Under the pieces are notes generated by a model. That model did not search any database, was not told the origin of the DNA, and worked only from the letters and a program-made list of their open reading frames with translations. 64,000 nt of DNA from Scleromitrula shiraiana (taxonomy: Eukaryota; Ascomycota; Leotiomycetes; Helotiales; Sclerotiniaceae): contig JABELC010000001.1 in assembly GCA_028455995.1 (NCBI GenBank), forward strand, positions 1,228,501 through 1,292,500. The letters are read 5' to 3'. This document shows, one piece after another, positions 35,158 through 47,171 of this stretch. A program made the position numbers and the translations under genes. How positions within the stretch are numbered: the stretch's first letter is position 1; each line of letters opens with the position of its first letter.

Positions 35158-37894
35158 ATGGCTACTAAACCCAATGATGTCGTTGGCATGATTGATACAG
35201 GCCATTCTAGCAGGATAAAAAATGCACCACTATCACAAGTTGATGCAAATAAGCTTCTCGATTCTTCCACTTTCATAAAGCCTAGCTTTGTACCAGACCC
35301 TCGAATTATTTTAGGAAATGATCCTATCGTTGTTAACGCGATTGTGCAAGAAAGAGCGAAATTCAAATCATCACGTCACCGCAAACCACGAGGAAAAACA
35401 ACTTGTCCTAGTACTCAATTGATCAAAGAGGTAACCAGATGTCACAAGAACAGGCTTCCTCGTAATCCAAACGATACTAGCACACTCACTCCATCAAATC
35501 TTTCCAAGGTTATACTTGCTCAATACAATGATATTGAAGCTGAAATTACTCGTTCGAGTCGTTCCTTGATTTCGGTAAGTTGACAGCATAATGCCGAGAT
35601 CAATCTTGTTACGCGAAATACTCGTCGCTAACAATAACAACTTGAAGGTGAAGAAAAAGCCCTCGCTGCCGATTCTTCGTGTCAAAAAGACACCTGAACG
35701 ACACATTTCTTTATTTAATGCCACCAATCCGACTTTATCGTTTTTGAAGGCAAAGTTACATACTTCAAGTCATAAACTTGTTATAACATCGTCTTTCAAT
35801 CCTCAATCTGCTCCTATCTTTGAGCTTGATACCGAAGTTGCTAGCATTCAGAACAATAACAATACTCCTCGCAATACTTCTGAAGATAATCTTACAAATA
35901 AAAAACTTGCAGAGATGAACAAATCACCAGCCATTCGCCAAACACGATCAAGTATGCTCAGAGAGCAACATAGCAGACAAGGCTCATATACTCTTGCTGT
36001 TCCCCAAGAAGTCCGTCGCGTCGTTTCTTTTGGACACGTCTCTACCCAAAAGAATGGCAGTCCACTACCACGCAAAGATCGCGGTAGTCGATCTATTAGC
36101 ATGAGCAATCCTGCTGATGACTACAGTAGCTCTGACAAGCCCACGGCAAATTTATTTTCTCGTTTTGCTTCTAAGCAGAATCAAGAGTCTGGGCGAATTG
36201 ATTGTACTAATGCCGACTCTGTCGAAGATCGATCTGTTGACAATACGATTGAGCACAGCAGTAGCCAACAATCATTGGGACCTGCTCTAAATAGATTTAA
36301 TTTGCGTCCAAGTATGAGAATTGCAATTGATGCTGATGAAATTATCATGGGCCAATTTGCTCCGTAAGTTCACCATTGCATGTTTTCCCAATACAAGCTG
36401 ATTGGAACCCACAGCCTTTCCGATGATTCAAATTCAAATCAACAATCTGGCGTCAGTGAGGGAGATGAACAAACTACCGAAAATGATCAATCTATCAAGC
36501 ATCAAGCTCCAACATTCACTTTTGGTTCCTCAGCTTCACGCGCCAACAAGAATATACAAAAACACCAAGCTCGAAAGAAGAGCCGTGATTTAGAGAAACG
36601 ATACCGTCAAGAGAGCTTTATTTCATCTCATCCTCCACGCAAGTCATCTCTGCCTAGCTCAACAGAGAACAAAAAGCTTTCATCTGCCAATTCGTCGTCC
36701 GTTTTCTCTCGTCTCTCTCGTCCAACAGCTGCAAGTTCGGCTAGAAATAGAATCTCTCTCATGAATCTAGGCAGAGGTTCCAAGGAAAAGTCCATCGCAC
36801 CCGAAACTGCCACAGCTACTAAAACTCGCAAGAACTCTCTAGCTCCTGGTAGTTCCATACCCAGATCCGACACAATGACTTCGCTCAGAAATGCCGGGAA
36901 AGACATCAAGAATCGCATCACCACAACATTTCGACCAAGACGTCAGAGCCGTGCCAGTTCTCGCAATGCCTTGCCCGATAATATGGCGGTTAATATCAGC
37001 GAGGAAACAATCGTTGTCAAGGAGGATCTTCCTAGATTCGGTGCTTCTCAGACAATTTCAGAAACTGAAGAGGGTACCTTTACACCATGTGCTACTGAGA
37101 TGCAAGACAACAATCGCTACGATGCTATCTACGAGGGATCCAACACCATCTATTCACCAAGCAAATTCCCTGAACTCAAGATCCAGGACGAGCCAAAGAT
37201 TGTCACAAGCCTCGATTCTCAGCAACAAGCTGCTTCAGCTCCTGTCTTAACCGTTCCTGTTACTGGTGCCGACGACGGTGATCTTGCAGGTGCTGTCGAT
37301 AGCTATATGTATGGGCAAGTTAGCCCGGCGTTGAATCAAGATCCCTTCGTGACCGGCAGTGAAGTAGACTTGAATGCAACTGCACCCCCCTCAATGGTAC
37401 ACGAGCTAGACGGAAACGCAAAACAAGCCGACAACGGCGTTCAAGTGAACTCTGGAGATGTTCCTGATGCCCAATCACCAAATGATGGCTCACCAAATCA
37501 TCGTAACGATATCCAAGAGGAAAACAACAACCAAAACGAAACCCAAGAAGAAGAAGAAGAAGCCACTCCCACCACCACCCCCAACAGCGCCACATCCTTC
37601 CGCACCGCGAAAATCGCCCTCATGGCCCTCGGCAACGTCCTCCCCTCCGTAACCGACCCCATCCTCCTACGCACACTAATCCGTAAGATCCCGGTCCTCG
37701 AAGGCGAATACCTGGCCGCGAGTGCCGCGCGCGGCGCTGTTATCGCGGCGCAGACTTCGTATGATCTGCTGGTGGGGTATGCGCGGCTGGAGATTGAGGA
37801 GACGCTTATGAGCGCGTTGGGGGTGGGTAGTGTGAGGGATCCGAGGTTTGTGGAGGCTATGAGGAGGGCGGGAGAGGGGCAGGGGCGGGGCTAG
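35158..37894 (+). CDS. large disordered hypothetical protein with helical C-terminus
   Basis: Three exons, 35158-35574, 35648-36363 and 36415-37894, with introns of 73 nt (branch-like CTAAC) and 51 nt; total 870 aa. Residues 1-750 are very rich in Ser, Arg, Lys and Asn (SRLSRPTAASSARNRIS, RQSRASSRN), basic and disordered, with many SP/RxxS sites likely to be phosphorylated. An acidic Glu/Asn stretch (NQNETQEEEEEATP) precedes a compact helical C-terminal domain, about 775-865 (FRTAKIALMALGNVLPS, AARGAVIAAQTSYDLLVGYARLEIEETLMSALG). I recognise no family. Base composition turns sharply GC-rich in the last 330 coding bases. Confidence 0.75.
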
Positions 37895-38500
37895 TGGTGC
37901 GTGCTTTGGGTGGATTACTGCTTGATGGATGGTGGATCTTCTTTTGTTTTGTTTGAATTGGTATATAATTTTCTTTTTGTTATTGAAGGAATTTGCGGAT
38001 TTCGTTTGTTTTGTTTGAATTAGTACATAATTTCTTTTGTCTTTGGAGGAATTTGGGGGTTTATTTCGTTAGGTTTATGTAGTTATGATATTCAATGACA
38101 GTAGAATATTAATAGACGATTAATACGAAATTAATTATGTTATTTTTCAGAAATTGATTTTATGAGAGGGTTGGTTCTTGTGTAGACTAATTGATGAATA
38201 TACAACCTTTTGTGATTCCAGGATCTGCTGATTCACTTGTCGAAATGAGGTGGTGAATGGACATTGTAAATTGACTAAGAGTGAAGAGTTAATGTACATC
38301 ATATTATCAATGTATATATTCGATCAAGCTATATAAAAAGACATGTGAGAAATTGGAGTATCATAACTCTCGCAACTAGATAACCGCAAATCTTTAACAA
38401 TTCACCTCCAACTACGGGTATATCCTAAATCTTTCATACAATACAGCGGCTCTCCAAATCCCCCAAAATTCCTTCATACTGTGGCACAGACAGGTATTCT
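37895..38500. other. convergent 3' intergenic region
   Basis: AT-rich spacer between the 870-aa gene and the amino-acid permease. It contains the decayed tandem repeat listed next. No gene seen. Confidence 0.5.
37942..38063 (+). repeat. imperfect tandem duplication, about 61-62 bp unit
   Basis: Two copies share TTTTGTTTGAATT-G/A-GTA-T/C-ATAATTT and GGAATTTG-C/G-GG, with several transitions and small indels. They lie in the 3' UTR region of the 870-aa gene. Confidence 0.65.
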
Positions 38501-40367
38501 TTAGACAGGCGGAGTACAGCCAAAACTTGTCGCCACACTCGCTCCACCAAACGCACTTATTAAACCCAAGCAACTACTGTAGATACCCAATCCCGCTGTT
38601 GTCAAAGCACCCAAGAAATAAAAGGTATTGAACAGATTAAACCACCATTTGACTTTAAATCCTCGAATCCATCTCTTAACACCACTATCAATAGCATGAT
38701 ACGTTCCAGTCTGAGGATCGAAATTTTCTTCGCCTGGAAGCATGGCGTCTTTCTGGATTTGGTATCCGACAGCGAGGATAGCTGGGAAAGTGTAGGTGAA
38801 TTGAAGAATACAAACTGCACCCACTAGACCAGAGATGTACGAGAATTGTGGAATAGCAGCGCAGACTACAAACGCAATGACCCAATATAACGGGACCAAA
38901 CCGACCCAGAGAATTTTACCAGCCCTTGTGGTAAGTGATGGGGCGTTAAGAAGACCCTGGAATACATCAATATATGCGACTTTAATGCCAATATTACCGT
39001 ATAGCGCGGCGGCGATAAGCCCAGTAATGATATTCATAATATTGGCGGCGGTTTGCCAATTGTATGGTGAAAGACCTTGCATGACAGGATTGTAGGCGAA
39101 TTGCCCTTGGTAGGAATACACGAAGAGACCGAAGAACATGTATACGAAGTAGATGAATATATCTGCACACAAAAGACCTTTCCAGAAATCCCATGGATGT
39201 CTCATCTCTGAAAGAAAAGCAACAAAAAGCATAGCTCCTCCATAGGAATAAACGGCTTGGTTAAGACCATTTAAAGATCCGACGAAACCGTTACCACCAC
39301 TTGCTTTACCTGCTGGTGGGGTACCGGCATATCGGTGAACAGGTCCAGGACCGAAGTCTGCACCATATGATGCTTCGACGGTAGCATAATTTGGAGGCGA
39401 ATTTGCTACGACACCCATGCAAATGAAAAGAATAAGAACGTTTATCCAAACAGCGAAATTGGCCAGCCAACCGAATCTTTGGAGTGTGCGAATTTGTCCG
39501 ATAATCATGCCTGCAGCCATGAAGATGACAAGACAGACGATGAAACACAGATTTCCTTTGGCTATTTGCGATATAGATTGGCCATTAGCGAGAATGAGGA
39601 TGGCTACGGTAAAGAGCAATTGGATGGATTGGAGAATGTTAATTGCATGCCTGGCCCAAACACCATAAACTCTGAAGAAGAGGTCGCCATAACTTTTCAA
39701 CGGAAATCTATCTGAATCGAGATTCAGAAAGATGTGGTAGATTTGCCAACCAGAGTATAAAGCAAATGCACCAAAGACTGTGTAGAGCGCAATTCCCGGA
39801 CCGTAGCCCATCTGCGCAAACGCCCATCTATAGAAGTCAGATTATTACATATATGTGTATTGAACACCATCGATATACTTACGGAACACTGAATGGACCA
39901 AGAATATCAGTTGTAATCAAGTAGAAAACACCGGACCATCCAGCCGTACGAACAGCACGACTAGCCCTCTTCCATTCGGCATCTGACACTACGGAGGTGG
40001 GAGCTGCCGCCTGGGATTTGTCGGGGACACCGACCTTTTCATTATTGACGTTGTTCTCATCACTGCCGATACTTCTAGCAGGTGGAGTATCATAACTCTC
40101 ATGTGCAGTTTTCCCACGAGAGAAGCGGCTAGTGATAGTTGTTTTCCAAGTTCTTGGTCCTCGAGCCTCGATAAATCTATCATTAGCAGACTTTTCCTCG
40201 GCGCGAGTAATTTCTGCCCAGTAAACATATTCCTCGAAGGTTACATTAGGATCATGCATTGCGTGTAACATGGAAATTTCCGCAGCTTCTGAATCTCCTG
40301 TTAGTGGATGGTGGGGATCACGAGGATCGCCGCCCTCCAAGGCTAGATTTGCTAATTGCGTAGTCAT
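38501..40367 (-). CDS. AAAP-family amino-acid permease (Mtr-like)
   Basis: Two exons, 40367-39883 and 39827-38501, with a 55-nt intron, give 603 aa. A hydrophilic cytoplasmic N-terminus of about 145 residues is followed by eleven hydrophobic segments of the Aa_trans (amino acid/auxin permease) fold. The splice restores the first one (GVFYLITTDILGPFSVPWAF, continuing AQMGYGPGIALYTVF). Fungal relatives include the Neurospora neutral amino-acid permease Mtr. The large loop after TM4-5 contains a Gly-rich PPAGKASGGNGF. It is predicted to be a plasma-membrane H+/amino-acid symporter; substrate specificity is not readable. It is transcribed away from the gene-poor 40.4-43.4 kb stretch. Confidence 0.92.
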
Positions 40368-41459
40368 GTTGACTAACTATAGCAAATGTAAGAAGCAAAT
40401 CGAGAAATAAGAATCCCGAAACTTATAGTTTACAAGTACTCCAGGATATAAAAAGGTATGATTAATCGATGAAGTTGAATTGAATTGAAGGAACTTAATC
40501 AAATACGAAGAAGGAGGGTGTGGGATGATGAACAGTTTTATACACCTCAATCGGTAGGGGTACTGTAGGGAATGCTCTCCTGCTTTTTGATTAAGGTACT
40601 AGGGGGTCGGGTGACGGATACACTTTTCAAGTGATGATCTTCCAGATAATCCTCCAGATAATTCTCCATAGATCGGAGCTAGACGGTTGGTACATCCTGG
40701 AGTTTTCTGACAACTCCCGCTACTCTACCTTAGGTGTGTTATTTTGGGATATTCTCACCAATAAATTAACTATCATTGGATTATTATATTACGAATCCTT
40801 GAAGATATACCTCCCGCTACACCCGGTCCTAGTTGTTTCCTCAGCATCTTGGCTCATTGGTAAGGAATCGCTTGTTCAGTAACATGTTTACCTTCCTACT
40901 TGAATACTGATATCAACGGTAAGTAGGCTACAGTAGCCACTTTTCTAATTCCTTCGGTCATATTTCTCTCGGTTTTTTAGCCAAAGCTTGATTTGATAAC
41001 CAAACCTGGGCATCAATATTCTGTAGAATACTACGTTATATGTAAGATTCCTTGCAAGTCATACCTAGTATTACTCTTCGCATTCGAGGTTGCATGCCAC
41101 CAACTGTGTGTCACCATCTGGGTAATTGAACGAGGATGTTGTGCAAGGGGTGTGAAAGTGCCACTCAAATATTGACCATCGAATTCGAATGTTTAGAATA
41201 TAACGCAGCATCACGTCCTCAACGAACAGTCGGTGTACACTGATTGTGATATGACGATTCATAAATAACGCTTGATACGATTCATGTTTCTTTCAATATG
41301 AACAAACTAGTATTCATTCCCAAGTGAGTTGAAGACTCTGGATTGAAAGGTTAAATTGAAACACAAGGTACGTAGAGAGGAGAGGGACTTTTAGTTTGTG
41401 GCCTGTGCGGGACATCGAGGCTTTGGTTTGGGCAACCATAACACATCCACTTCCTCCCC

Positions 41460-41740
41460 AGCTTCAAGTTAGTAAAAATATTACTATATAAAATACTATT
41501 AAATTCTAATATACTACTAATATTATTATTTTAAAAGTTATATCACTAGTTTATTATAAATCGAATTATAAATTTCATACAATATTGAAATTATACAATG
41601 ATAATCATTAAATGATTTTTAATTAAATTTTTTTAAAAAAAATAATACGATAATAGATTACTAGTAGTATTATGATTTTGAGCTTGTTTAAATATAAGTC
41701 ATTTAATACTGTATTTGATTCGTTAAGAATACGCAAAAAA
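41460..41740. repeat. extremely AT-rich island (possible RIP relic)
   Basis: About 280 bases built almost wholly of TA/AT/AAT/ATT words with hardly any G or C (for example ACTATATAAAATACTATTAA). It contrasts sharply with the flanks on both sides. No transposon reading frame or terminal repeat remains. In RIP-active ascomycetes such islands are usually mutated transposon remnants, but composition alone does not prove it. Confidence 0.5.
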
Positions 41741-42527
41741 TATGTCTAGAGGCCACTTGTTCAATGGCTGTGAAAAATATACATTCATCACTTTTCTTGT
41801 TACTAGTAATAAATTTAGTAATTCCCGATATTGTTGTATATATTGACGTCTATCCATATAAAATTGGAGAAGTCTTGAGGAAATGTTTGTTCATCATGAA
41901 AGGAATCAGTCAAGTAGACTAGATAGTTATGTTGACAGTCTATTTATTATTCTCTCTTTATGGAGTAGACAAACTTCTATATGTCCATAGTCTGAATTTG
42001 AAATCTCCTTGCCCGATGTTGAATACTTTTGTTTGATCTTATATAATGTTTGATAAGGTAGGTTCCGGTATCTGCTATTTAGTTGTTTGAGTCTTCGCAT
42101 GTCAGAATCATATTTTTATACACAATCCTGCGAATATCAGTGGTTGCCGAATGCCAACTAGAACTTAGATAATTGCTGTTGAAAAGTCATGCAGGATTCA
42201 AGGTGTTTTGGTCCATCCACATGCCTTCGTTTTTGTTTAATGATGCTTGCTCGTTACCGATGTTTTTATTGTTGATGCAAAATTCGTAATAAAGGTATTG
42301 TCAAATACCTAGCAAATTCTATAGCATTCATTTGGAATGTATAGCAACCATCACATGCTTTGGAGTTACAAGGCTTCTGTGTTTGCCTATGCAATCACTA
42401 GATTTGATATTTCCACAAGCTGAGGATGCATATATAATTCGTCTTTGCCAAAGATCCATCCATCATACTTTCCCATTAGATTGCCCACCATAATAGTGCA
42501 AATGTCTTCAATTATTGTCAGCACCAA

Positions 42528-42683
42528 CACAATGTCAGGCACAGAAACATTGAAAGGAGATCCATAAATGGGCGATAGAACTAGTGATGCAACGAGTCCA
42601 TACAACACAACGTCGGGTACAGAATGATTGGCAGGAGATCTGAATATGGGCTATAGTAGTCACGGTGCAACAAATCCACTGGT
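42528..42683 (+). repeat. decayed 78-bp tandem duplication
   Basis: Copies at 42528-42605 and 42606-42683 share CACAA-C/T-GTC-A/G-GG-C/T-ACAGAA, GGAGATC-C/T and ATGGGC, plus GTGCAAC/ATGCAAC, in the same order and spacing. Differences are mostly transitions. It sits directly upstream of the small frame at 42719. Confidence 0.6.
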
Positions 42684-42718
42684 AAATAATTCCTTCCAAC
42701 ACCAGATATTATAAAATC

Positions 42719-43015
42719 ATGCTCGCCATCAGCTTTCAGAGAGAAGAAATGTTCGTACTAGACCCGGAATTGCTCAGAGAACTTCTCACTTTTTATGACG
42801 GATTTGTGCCAAGCGAGCGCCGCATCTTCATAGATGATTTCGATCTGGAAGAGTACGGTAACGCACATCGAGAATATTCTGATCAGAATGTTAGGCAAAA
42901 GCAAGTCACCTTGCCCTACCTGCTAGATAAGCCTGCAAACGCGCTGCCGATTATGAAGGCCCTTTTGATTGCGAGTTTGAATGAGGTGGAAAGGGGAATA
43001 CTGAGGAGAGCGTAG
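42719..43015 (+). CDS. possible small orphan protein
   Basis: 98 aa, ATG-initiated, single exon. It is acidic and Leu-rich, with helix-like segments (LDPELLRELLTFYDGF, ALPIMKALLIASLNEVERGIL). There are no signal peptide, domain or family matches. The composition is more protein-like than neighbouring frames, but there is no independent support. It may be a fragment of an older gene in this gene-poor region. Confidence 0.3.
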   Translation: MLAISFQREEMFVLDPELLRELLTFYDGFVPSERRIFIDDFDLEEYGNAHREYSDQNVRQKQVTLPYLLDKPANALPIMKALLIASLNEVERGILRRA

Positions 43016-43453
43016 GGGGAGGGGAAATAGTTGATGGCAGTGGTAATCATAAAAATCAAGTTGAACGGTTGGTGGTGGGTGATGTTTTTGACTGGGAATA
43101 GGGAATAAGAAAATCGAAAAATGGGCATTCGGATTATTTTTAATGGAAGAGAGAGAAGGGACGAAAAGTAATATTGGAGTTTGCTGGCAAAAGATTATTA
43201 TAACACTCAAGTTCTTCTAGTACTAAAGGGGTTCATCCGCATTGCGATTAATAATTTCTGACTGATTCGCCTCATCTATTTATTTATGAGCTCTAGAGGT
43301 TAATATCTGAGAACCTGCCACATGATATAAGAAAATTTATCTCATACCAAGCATTCTCAGTTCACCATTACTCAACTCCCATTCACTAACTTCCAATGCT
43401 ATCCCAATGCCACATTGAACTCCATACTGATCAAGTACTTAACTAACTACATC
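43016..43453. other. convergent 3' intergenic region
   Basis: Purine-rich then AT-rich spacer between the small frame and the three-exon minus-strand gene. Nothing seen. Confidence 0.45.
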
Positions 43454-44165
43454 TTAGCCAAGCATACCGGCCATCAAATGCTCCTTTGGGATAGCGTGAC
43501 CCAACTCCTCAACTGCTTGCTTGATAGCATCTCCATAATCAAATGGAGGACCTGATTGTCCAAACATCATTCCAGCGCGACCACTTGTATCAGTCACAAT
43601 CATCTTCAACATCATGGTACGGCCACAAGCATCCTGGAATACCTTCTTGGCAGCTGCTTCACCCGTGCCTATATAGGTAATATGATCAGCACATACTCAA
43701 GGGATTGAAAAGTGAGAAATATTGCATGCGATTATTTTGAGCGTTTGAAAATCTTGCAAATGGGATTTATAGTACGGAATTTCACGGATAGCAATGTATG
43801 GAATGAGAATTGACGGGAAAATAAAGCATTTAAGATAATTCATTCAACACACCTGGAGCAGGACGAAATTGATCAGGATGAAGAACAGGTTGCCCATTGA
43901 CAATATTGTCATATTCCGAGAGCATGTATTTTGAGCGGTTTGCAAATTCCCAAACGAAGTAAAGATTTGGGTTATGATTTGGAGGATTCTTCCAGAGTGG
44001 ATGGGTTTCTAATGTCCTAGGTTTGGGGTCAGTATATGTTATATCATATCGATGGATAACAGTATTTAATGGATGAAAAAGAGAGGAGGAAGGGTAGGTT
44101 TACTCAATCACTTTGTCAAAACGGGTAATGATGTCTTCTCGGAGTTGGGGAGTGATGGGTGCCAT
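43454..44165 (-). CDS. conserved small hypothetical protein (three exons)
   Basis: Exons 44165-44104, 44016-43853 and 43668-43454, with introns of 87 and 184 nt; total 146 aa. All joins stay in frame and turn three short fragments into one coherent protein: MAPITPQLREDIITRFDKVI, then a Trp/Pro/Asn-rich part (HPLWKNPPNHNPNLYFVWEF, KYMLSEYDNIVNGQPVLHPD), then GRTMMLKMIVTDTSGRAGMM and a helical end (DAIKQAVEELGHAIPKEHLM). It looks like a soluble single-domain protein. I do not recognise the family. The product is short enough, and cut by introns, that simple ORF calling would miss it. Confidence 0.72.
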
Positions 44166-44756
44166 ATTTTGTTGATAGTAGTAAGGGTAGTAAGGGTAGT
44201 AAGGGCAGTAAGGGCTAGGTGGATTTGATGTGGATTAACGGTTTTAACATTGAAGTGGGATAGTTAAATTGGTGAAGAATGCAGTGAACAATAGGAAGGG
44301 AACTAAGTTTGAAATGTAGATGTCAACTGTTATGTTCATTTGATTGATTGATGTCTACTTTTTAAGGGAGGAAGTTGTCACCAAGGGCTGTTTGCAATTG
44401 CTATTGATCGTCCCCTCCCACCTCATTATTCCTGACCCGATTACGGAATATCTTATGCCGACCGACCGACAAACTAACTAACCAACCATCTATCGGAGAA
44501 AAAATGCCCAACCTCTCAAGAGCGTCAACAAAAAAACAAAACAAAAAAATGCTCGTGCCTCCTGAAATCCCCCCTGGAGCTTGAGCTCAACGTAGTTAGC
44601 TTACATTACTAGCGCCCCTCCATTGAAGTAAGTAAACGTATCAAATTGTCACCGCTGGCTCAAGTCTTTTTCGAAACGAAGTACATTACACATATTTCTT
44701 TTCTTCTTTTTCTTCTTTTTCTTTTCAATTGTTCATTGAAGAGAAAAGTCGAAAAG
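44166..44756. promoter_or_regulatory. divergent promoter region with repeat and CT tract
   Basis: Between the small minus-strand gene and the sphingolipid methyltransferase. It carries a 9-bp repeat AGTAAGGGT/C (4 copies, 44176-44214) just upstream of the minus-strand ATG. A long pyrimidine tract (TTTCTTTTCTTCTTTTTC..., 44694-44728) lies just before the plus-strand ATG, typical of highly expressed fungal genes. Confidence 0.55.
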
Positions 44757-46561
44757 ATGACTTCAAATCCTCAGAGTGTTAATGGCTCTGAGAGCGAATT
44801 CGAGTTCATTGAAACTCCAAAGGCTCCAACTCCAACCTTTGAGAAGTTTGAGCCATGTGGTGTAAGGACAACAGCTGTAAGTTAATTTTCCAATTTTCCC
44901 CCTATCCCTTCTTGAAGTTATTCCATCTCCCAACATCAATTGTTGGGCATTTACCATTTATGAATGTCAATTGAATCTAACTTGTCTATTTTAATAGTAT
45001 CCAGCCATCAAGAATGCTCCATTACCTGCAGATGGTCCTGGTAATGATAGCTTCTCGAATACCCTTCTGTTCTCCCTTTTGGGAGGTGTTCCTCTATACT
45101 TGACTTGGAAGGTTGGTGGTGGATTCAAGACTACTGTCTTTTTCACCATCATCACTGCTATTCCCATTCTTCTTGCATTCTGGACCGTGTTCTCCAGCTT
45201 TTCTCCCCGCAGAAATGAAAAGGCCAAGTTTCCAGGACGCCCCGTCGAACACTATCTTACTTTCAAGAAGCAAGAAGACAAGTTGAAGTACAGCGGAAAG
45301 AACAAGATCCCTATGGAGACTTTCCACAACATGTACTTCGATGGAGATGTTGATTTCAATGGCGATGCTTTGGAGGTTCTTGAGTATCGACATGATTGGG
45401 CAAGCTTCAAGTTCACTGTTAGCCTCTTCAAATACGTTTTCTTTAACTTTGCACCAGAAGTTATTATGCACACTCGCTCCCAGGGTAAGTGGCAGATGTT
45501 CAATTGATAGAGGAAGCACGCTGACACTATTGTAGACGAAGAACAGGTTCGCGACCACTACGATCGAGGTGATGATTTCTACAGCTGGTTTCTTGGTCCA
45601 CGAATGATCTATACATCTGGTGTCATCTCTGATATCACCAGAGAAGAGACATTGGAAGAATTGCAAGATAACAAACTCGGTATTGTCTGCGAAAAAATTG
45701 GCCTCAAACCTGGTGAGAAGCTATTGGATATTGGTTGCGGCTGGGGAACCTTGGCCAAATTTGCTAGCGTCAACTTTGGTGCCAAGGCTACCGGTATTAC
45801 TCTTGGTCGTAACCAAACCGCTTGGGGTAACAATGGACTTCGCAAAGCTGGTATCACTGAGGAACAAAGTAAGATCTTGTGTATGGACTACCGTGATATC
45901 CCTGTTCCTCAAGGAGGTTATGACAAAATCACATGTCTCGAGATGGCTGAACACGTTGGAATTCGACACTTGACATCTTTCTTGAAGCAATGCCACGATA
46001 TGCTTGAGGATGACGGAGTTATGTTCCTTCAAGTTGCTGGTTTGAGAAAGAGTTGGCAATACGAGGATCTCATCTGGGGTCTTTTCATGAACAAATATAT
46101 CTTCCCAGGTGCTGACGCTTCTACTCCTCTTAACAACTACATTAACTCTTTGGAGAGTGCTGGGTTTGAGGTCAAGGGAGTTGATACTATTGGTGTTCAC
46201 TACTCTGCAACATTGTGGAGATGGTACAGAAACTGGTTGGCCAACAAGGAGAAGGTTGTCGCCAAATACGGTAACAGATGGTTCCGAGTAAGTCTATTCC
46301 AATTGAATAATCAAAAACATATACTAAGAGTCATAGATCTGGGAATACTTCCTTGCTTCCTCTACAATTATCTCCCGTCAAGGATCAGCAACCTGTTACC
46401 AAATTACCCTTGTCAAGAACATGAACTCTGTTCACCGTATTGAGGGTATCTCTACTCAATTCGGCTTGTCAGGTGCCCTCGCTGCTAGCAAGATTGATAT
46501 CGAGGCATTCCGCTCCAAGAAAGCCATGGGTGATGTCAAGGAGAATGTTGCCAGTGCATGA
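44757..46561 (+). CDS. sphingolipid C9-methyltransferase
   Basis: Adds the C9 methyl branch to the sphingoid base of fungal glucosylceramides, using AdoMet, at ER/Golgi membranes. Exons 44757-44876, 44998-45484, 45536-46287 and 46337-46561 give 527 aa. Two adjacent hydrophobic segments (about 57-100: NTLLFSLLGGVPLYLTW, FFTIITAIPILLAFWTVF) anchor it. The cyclopropane-fatty-acid-synthase-like catalytic domain follows, with DHYDRGDDFYSWFLGPRMIY, the AdoMet loop LLDIGCGWGTL (about 265-275) and CLEMAEHVG. The last exon contributes IWEYFLASS and the conserved tail. The N-terminal membrane region and length set it apart from bacterial CFA synthases. Confidence 0.94.
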
Positions 46562-47171
46562 ATAAATGAATTATCAACTTATTACTCTGGTCGGTAGGAA
46601 GGGTTTGGATTCTAATGGAAATGGAAGACGAGGAGATATCCAACTATCTATATATATCACATTGATGTGAATTTATAGATCTAGCTGTGTAACTTTATTT
46701 GTGATAAGAGGTTAATTGCAGTTGTAGAAAAAAGTGCTTATGGTATTGTTATGACCTAGTGATGATGGTGCTGCTTGTGTACCTGAATAGCTTTATTTAT
46801 TATAATCAATGAGTTTTCGAGGTTTTTATTGAAAATCTTCATGCAGAAACAAATGAATGAATATTTTGATGATTTTTAACTACCATATTGTAATACTAGA
46901 TTCATAAATCAATATTCAATCAGCCCCCTATTTTCTCCATAGAATGATTATCTTATCATTCATTGAAATTCGTACCCAAGTATTTAAGCTACCGCTAAGC
47001 CCAATTTCCAAGGCCTAACAGTTTAATATCTTAGCTTCGTCATTTCCGCCTTCAATGTCCGTGGCATCTTCTACGAAACTCGAACCTCAAACCTCATATT
47101 ACCTATTCCTTCAAATAATTGCGCTGCCTCATTATTCTTGATACCATATTTCTTTTGTGTTCATATTCATA
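46562..47171. other. intergenic region
   Basis: AT-rich 3' UTR side, then the PAN1 promoter. No gene seen. Confidence 0.5.

Larger units (their letters stand above)
40368..42718. other. gene-poor region with AT island and decayed repeat
   Basis: 2.35 kb with no supported gene. It contains the permease promoter, an extremely AT-rich core at about 41460-41740 and a decayed 78-bp tandem repeat at 42528-42683, both listed separately. Confidence 0.55.

Noticed and set aside
44174..44215. short 9-bp repeat array considered as a CRISPR-like array
   Set aside because: No spacers of constant length; a simple minisatellite in a eukaryotic genome.
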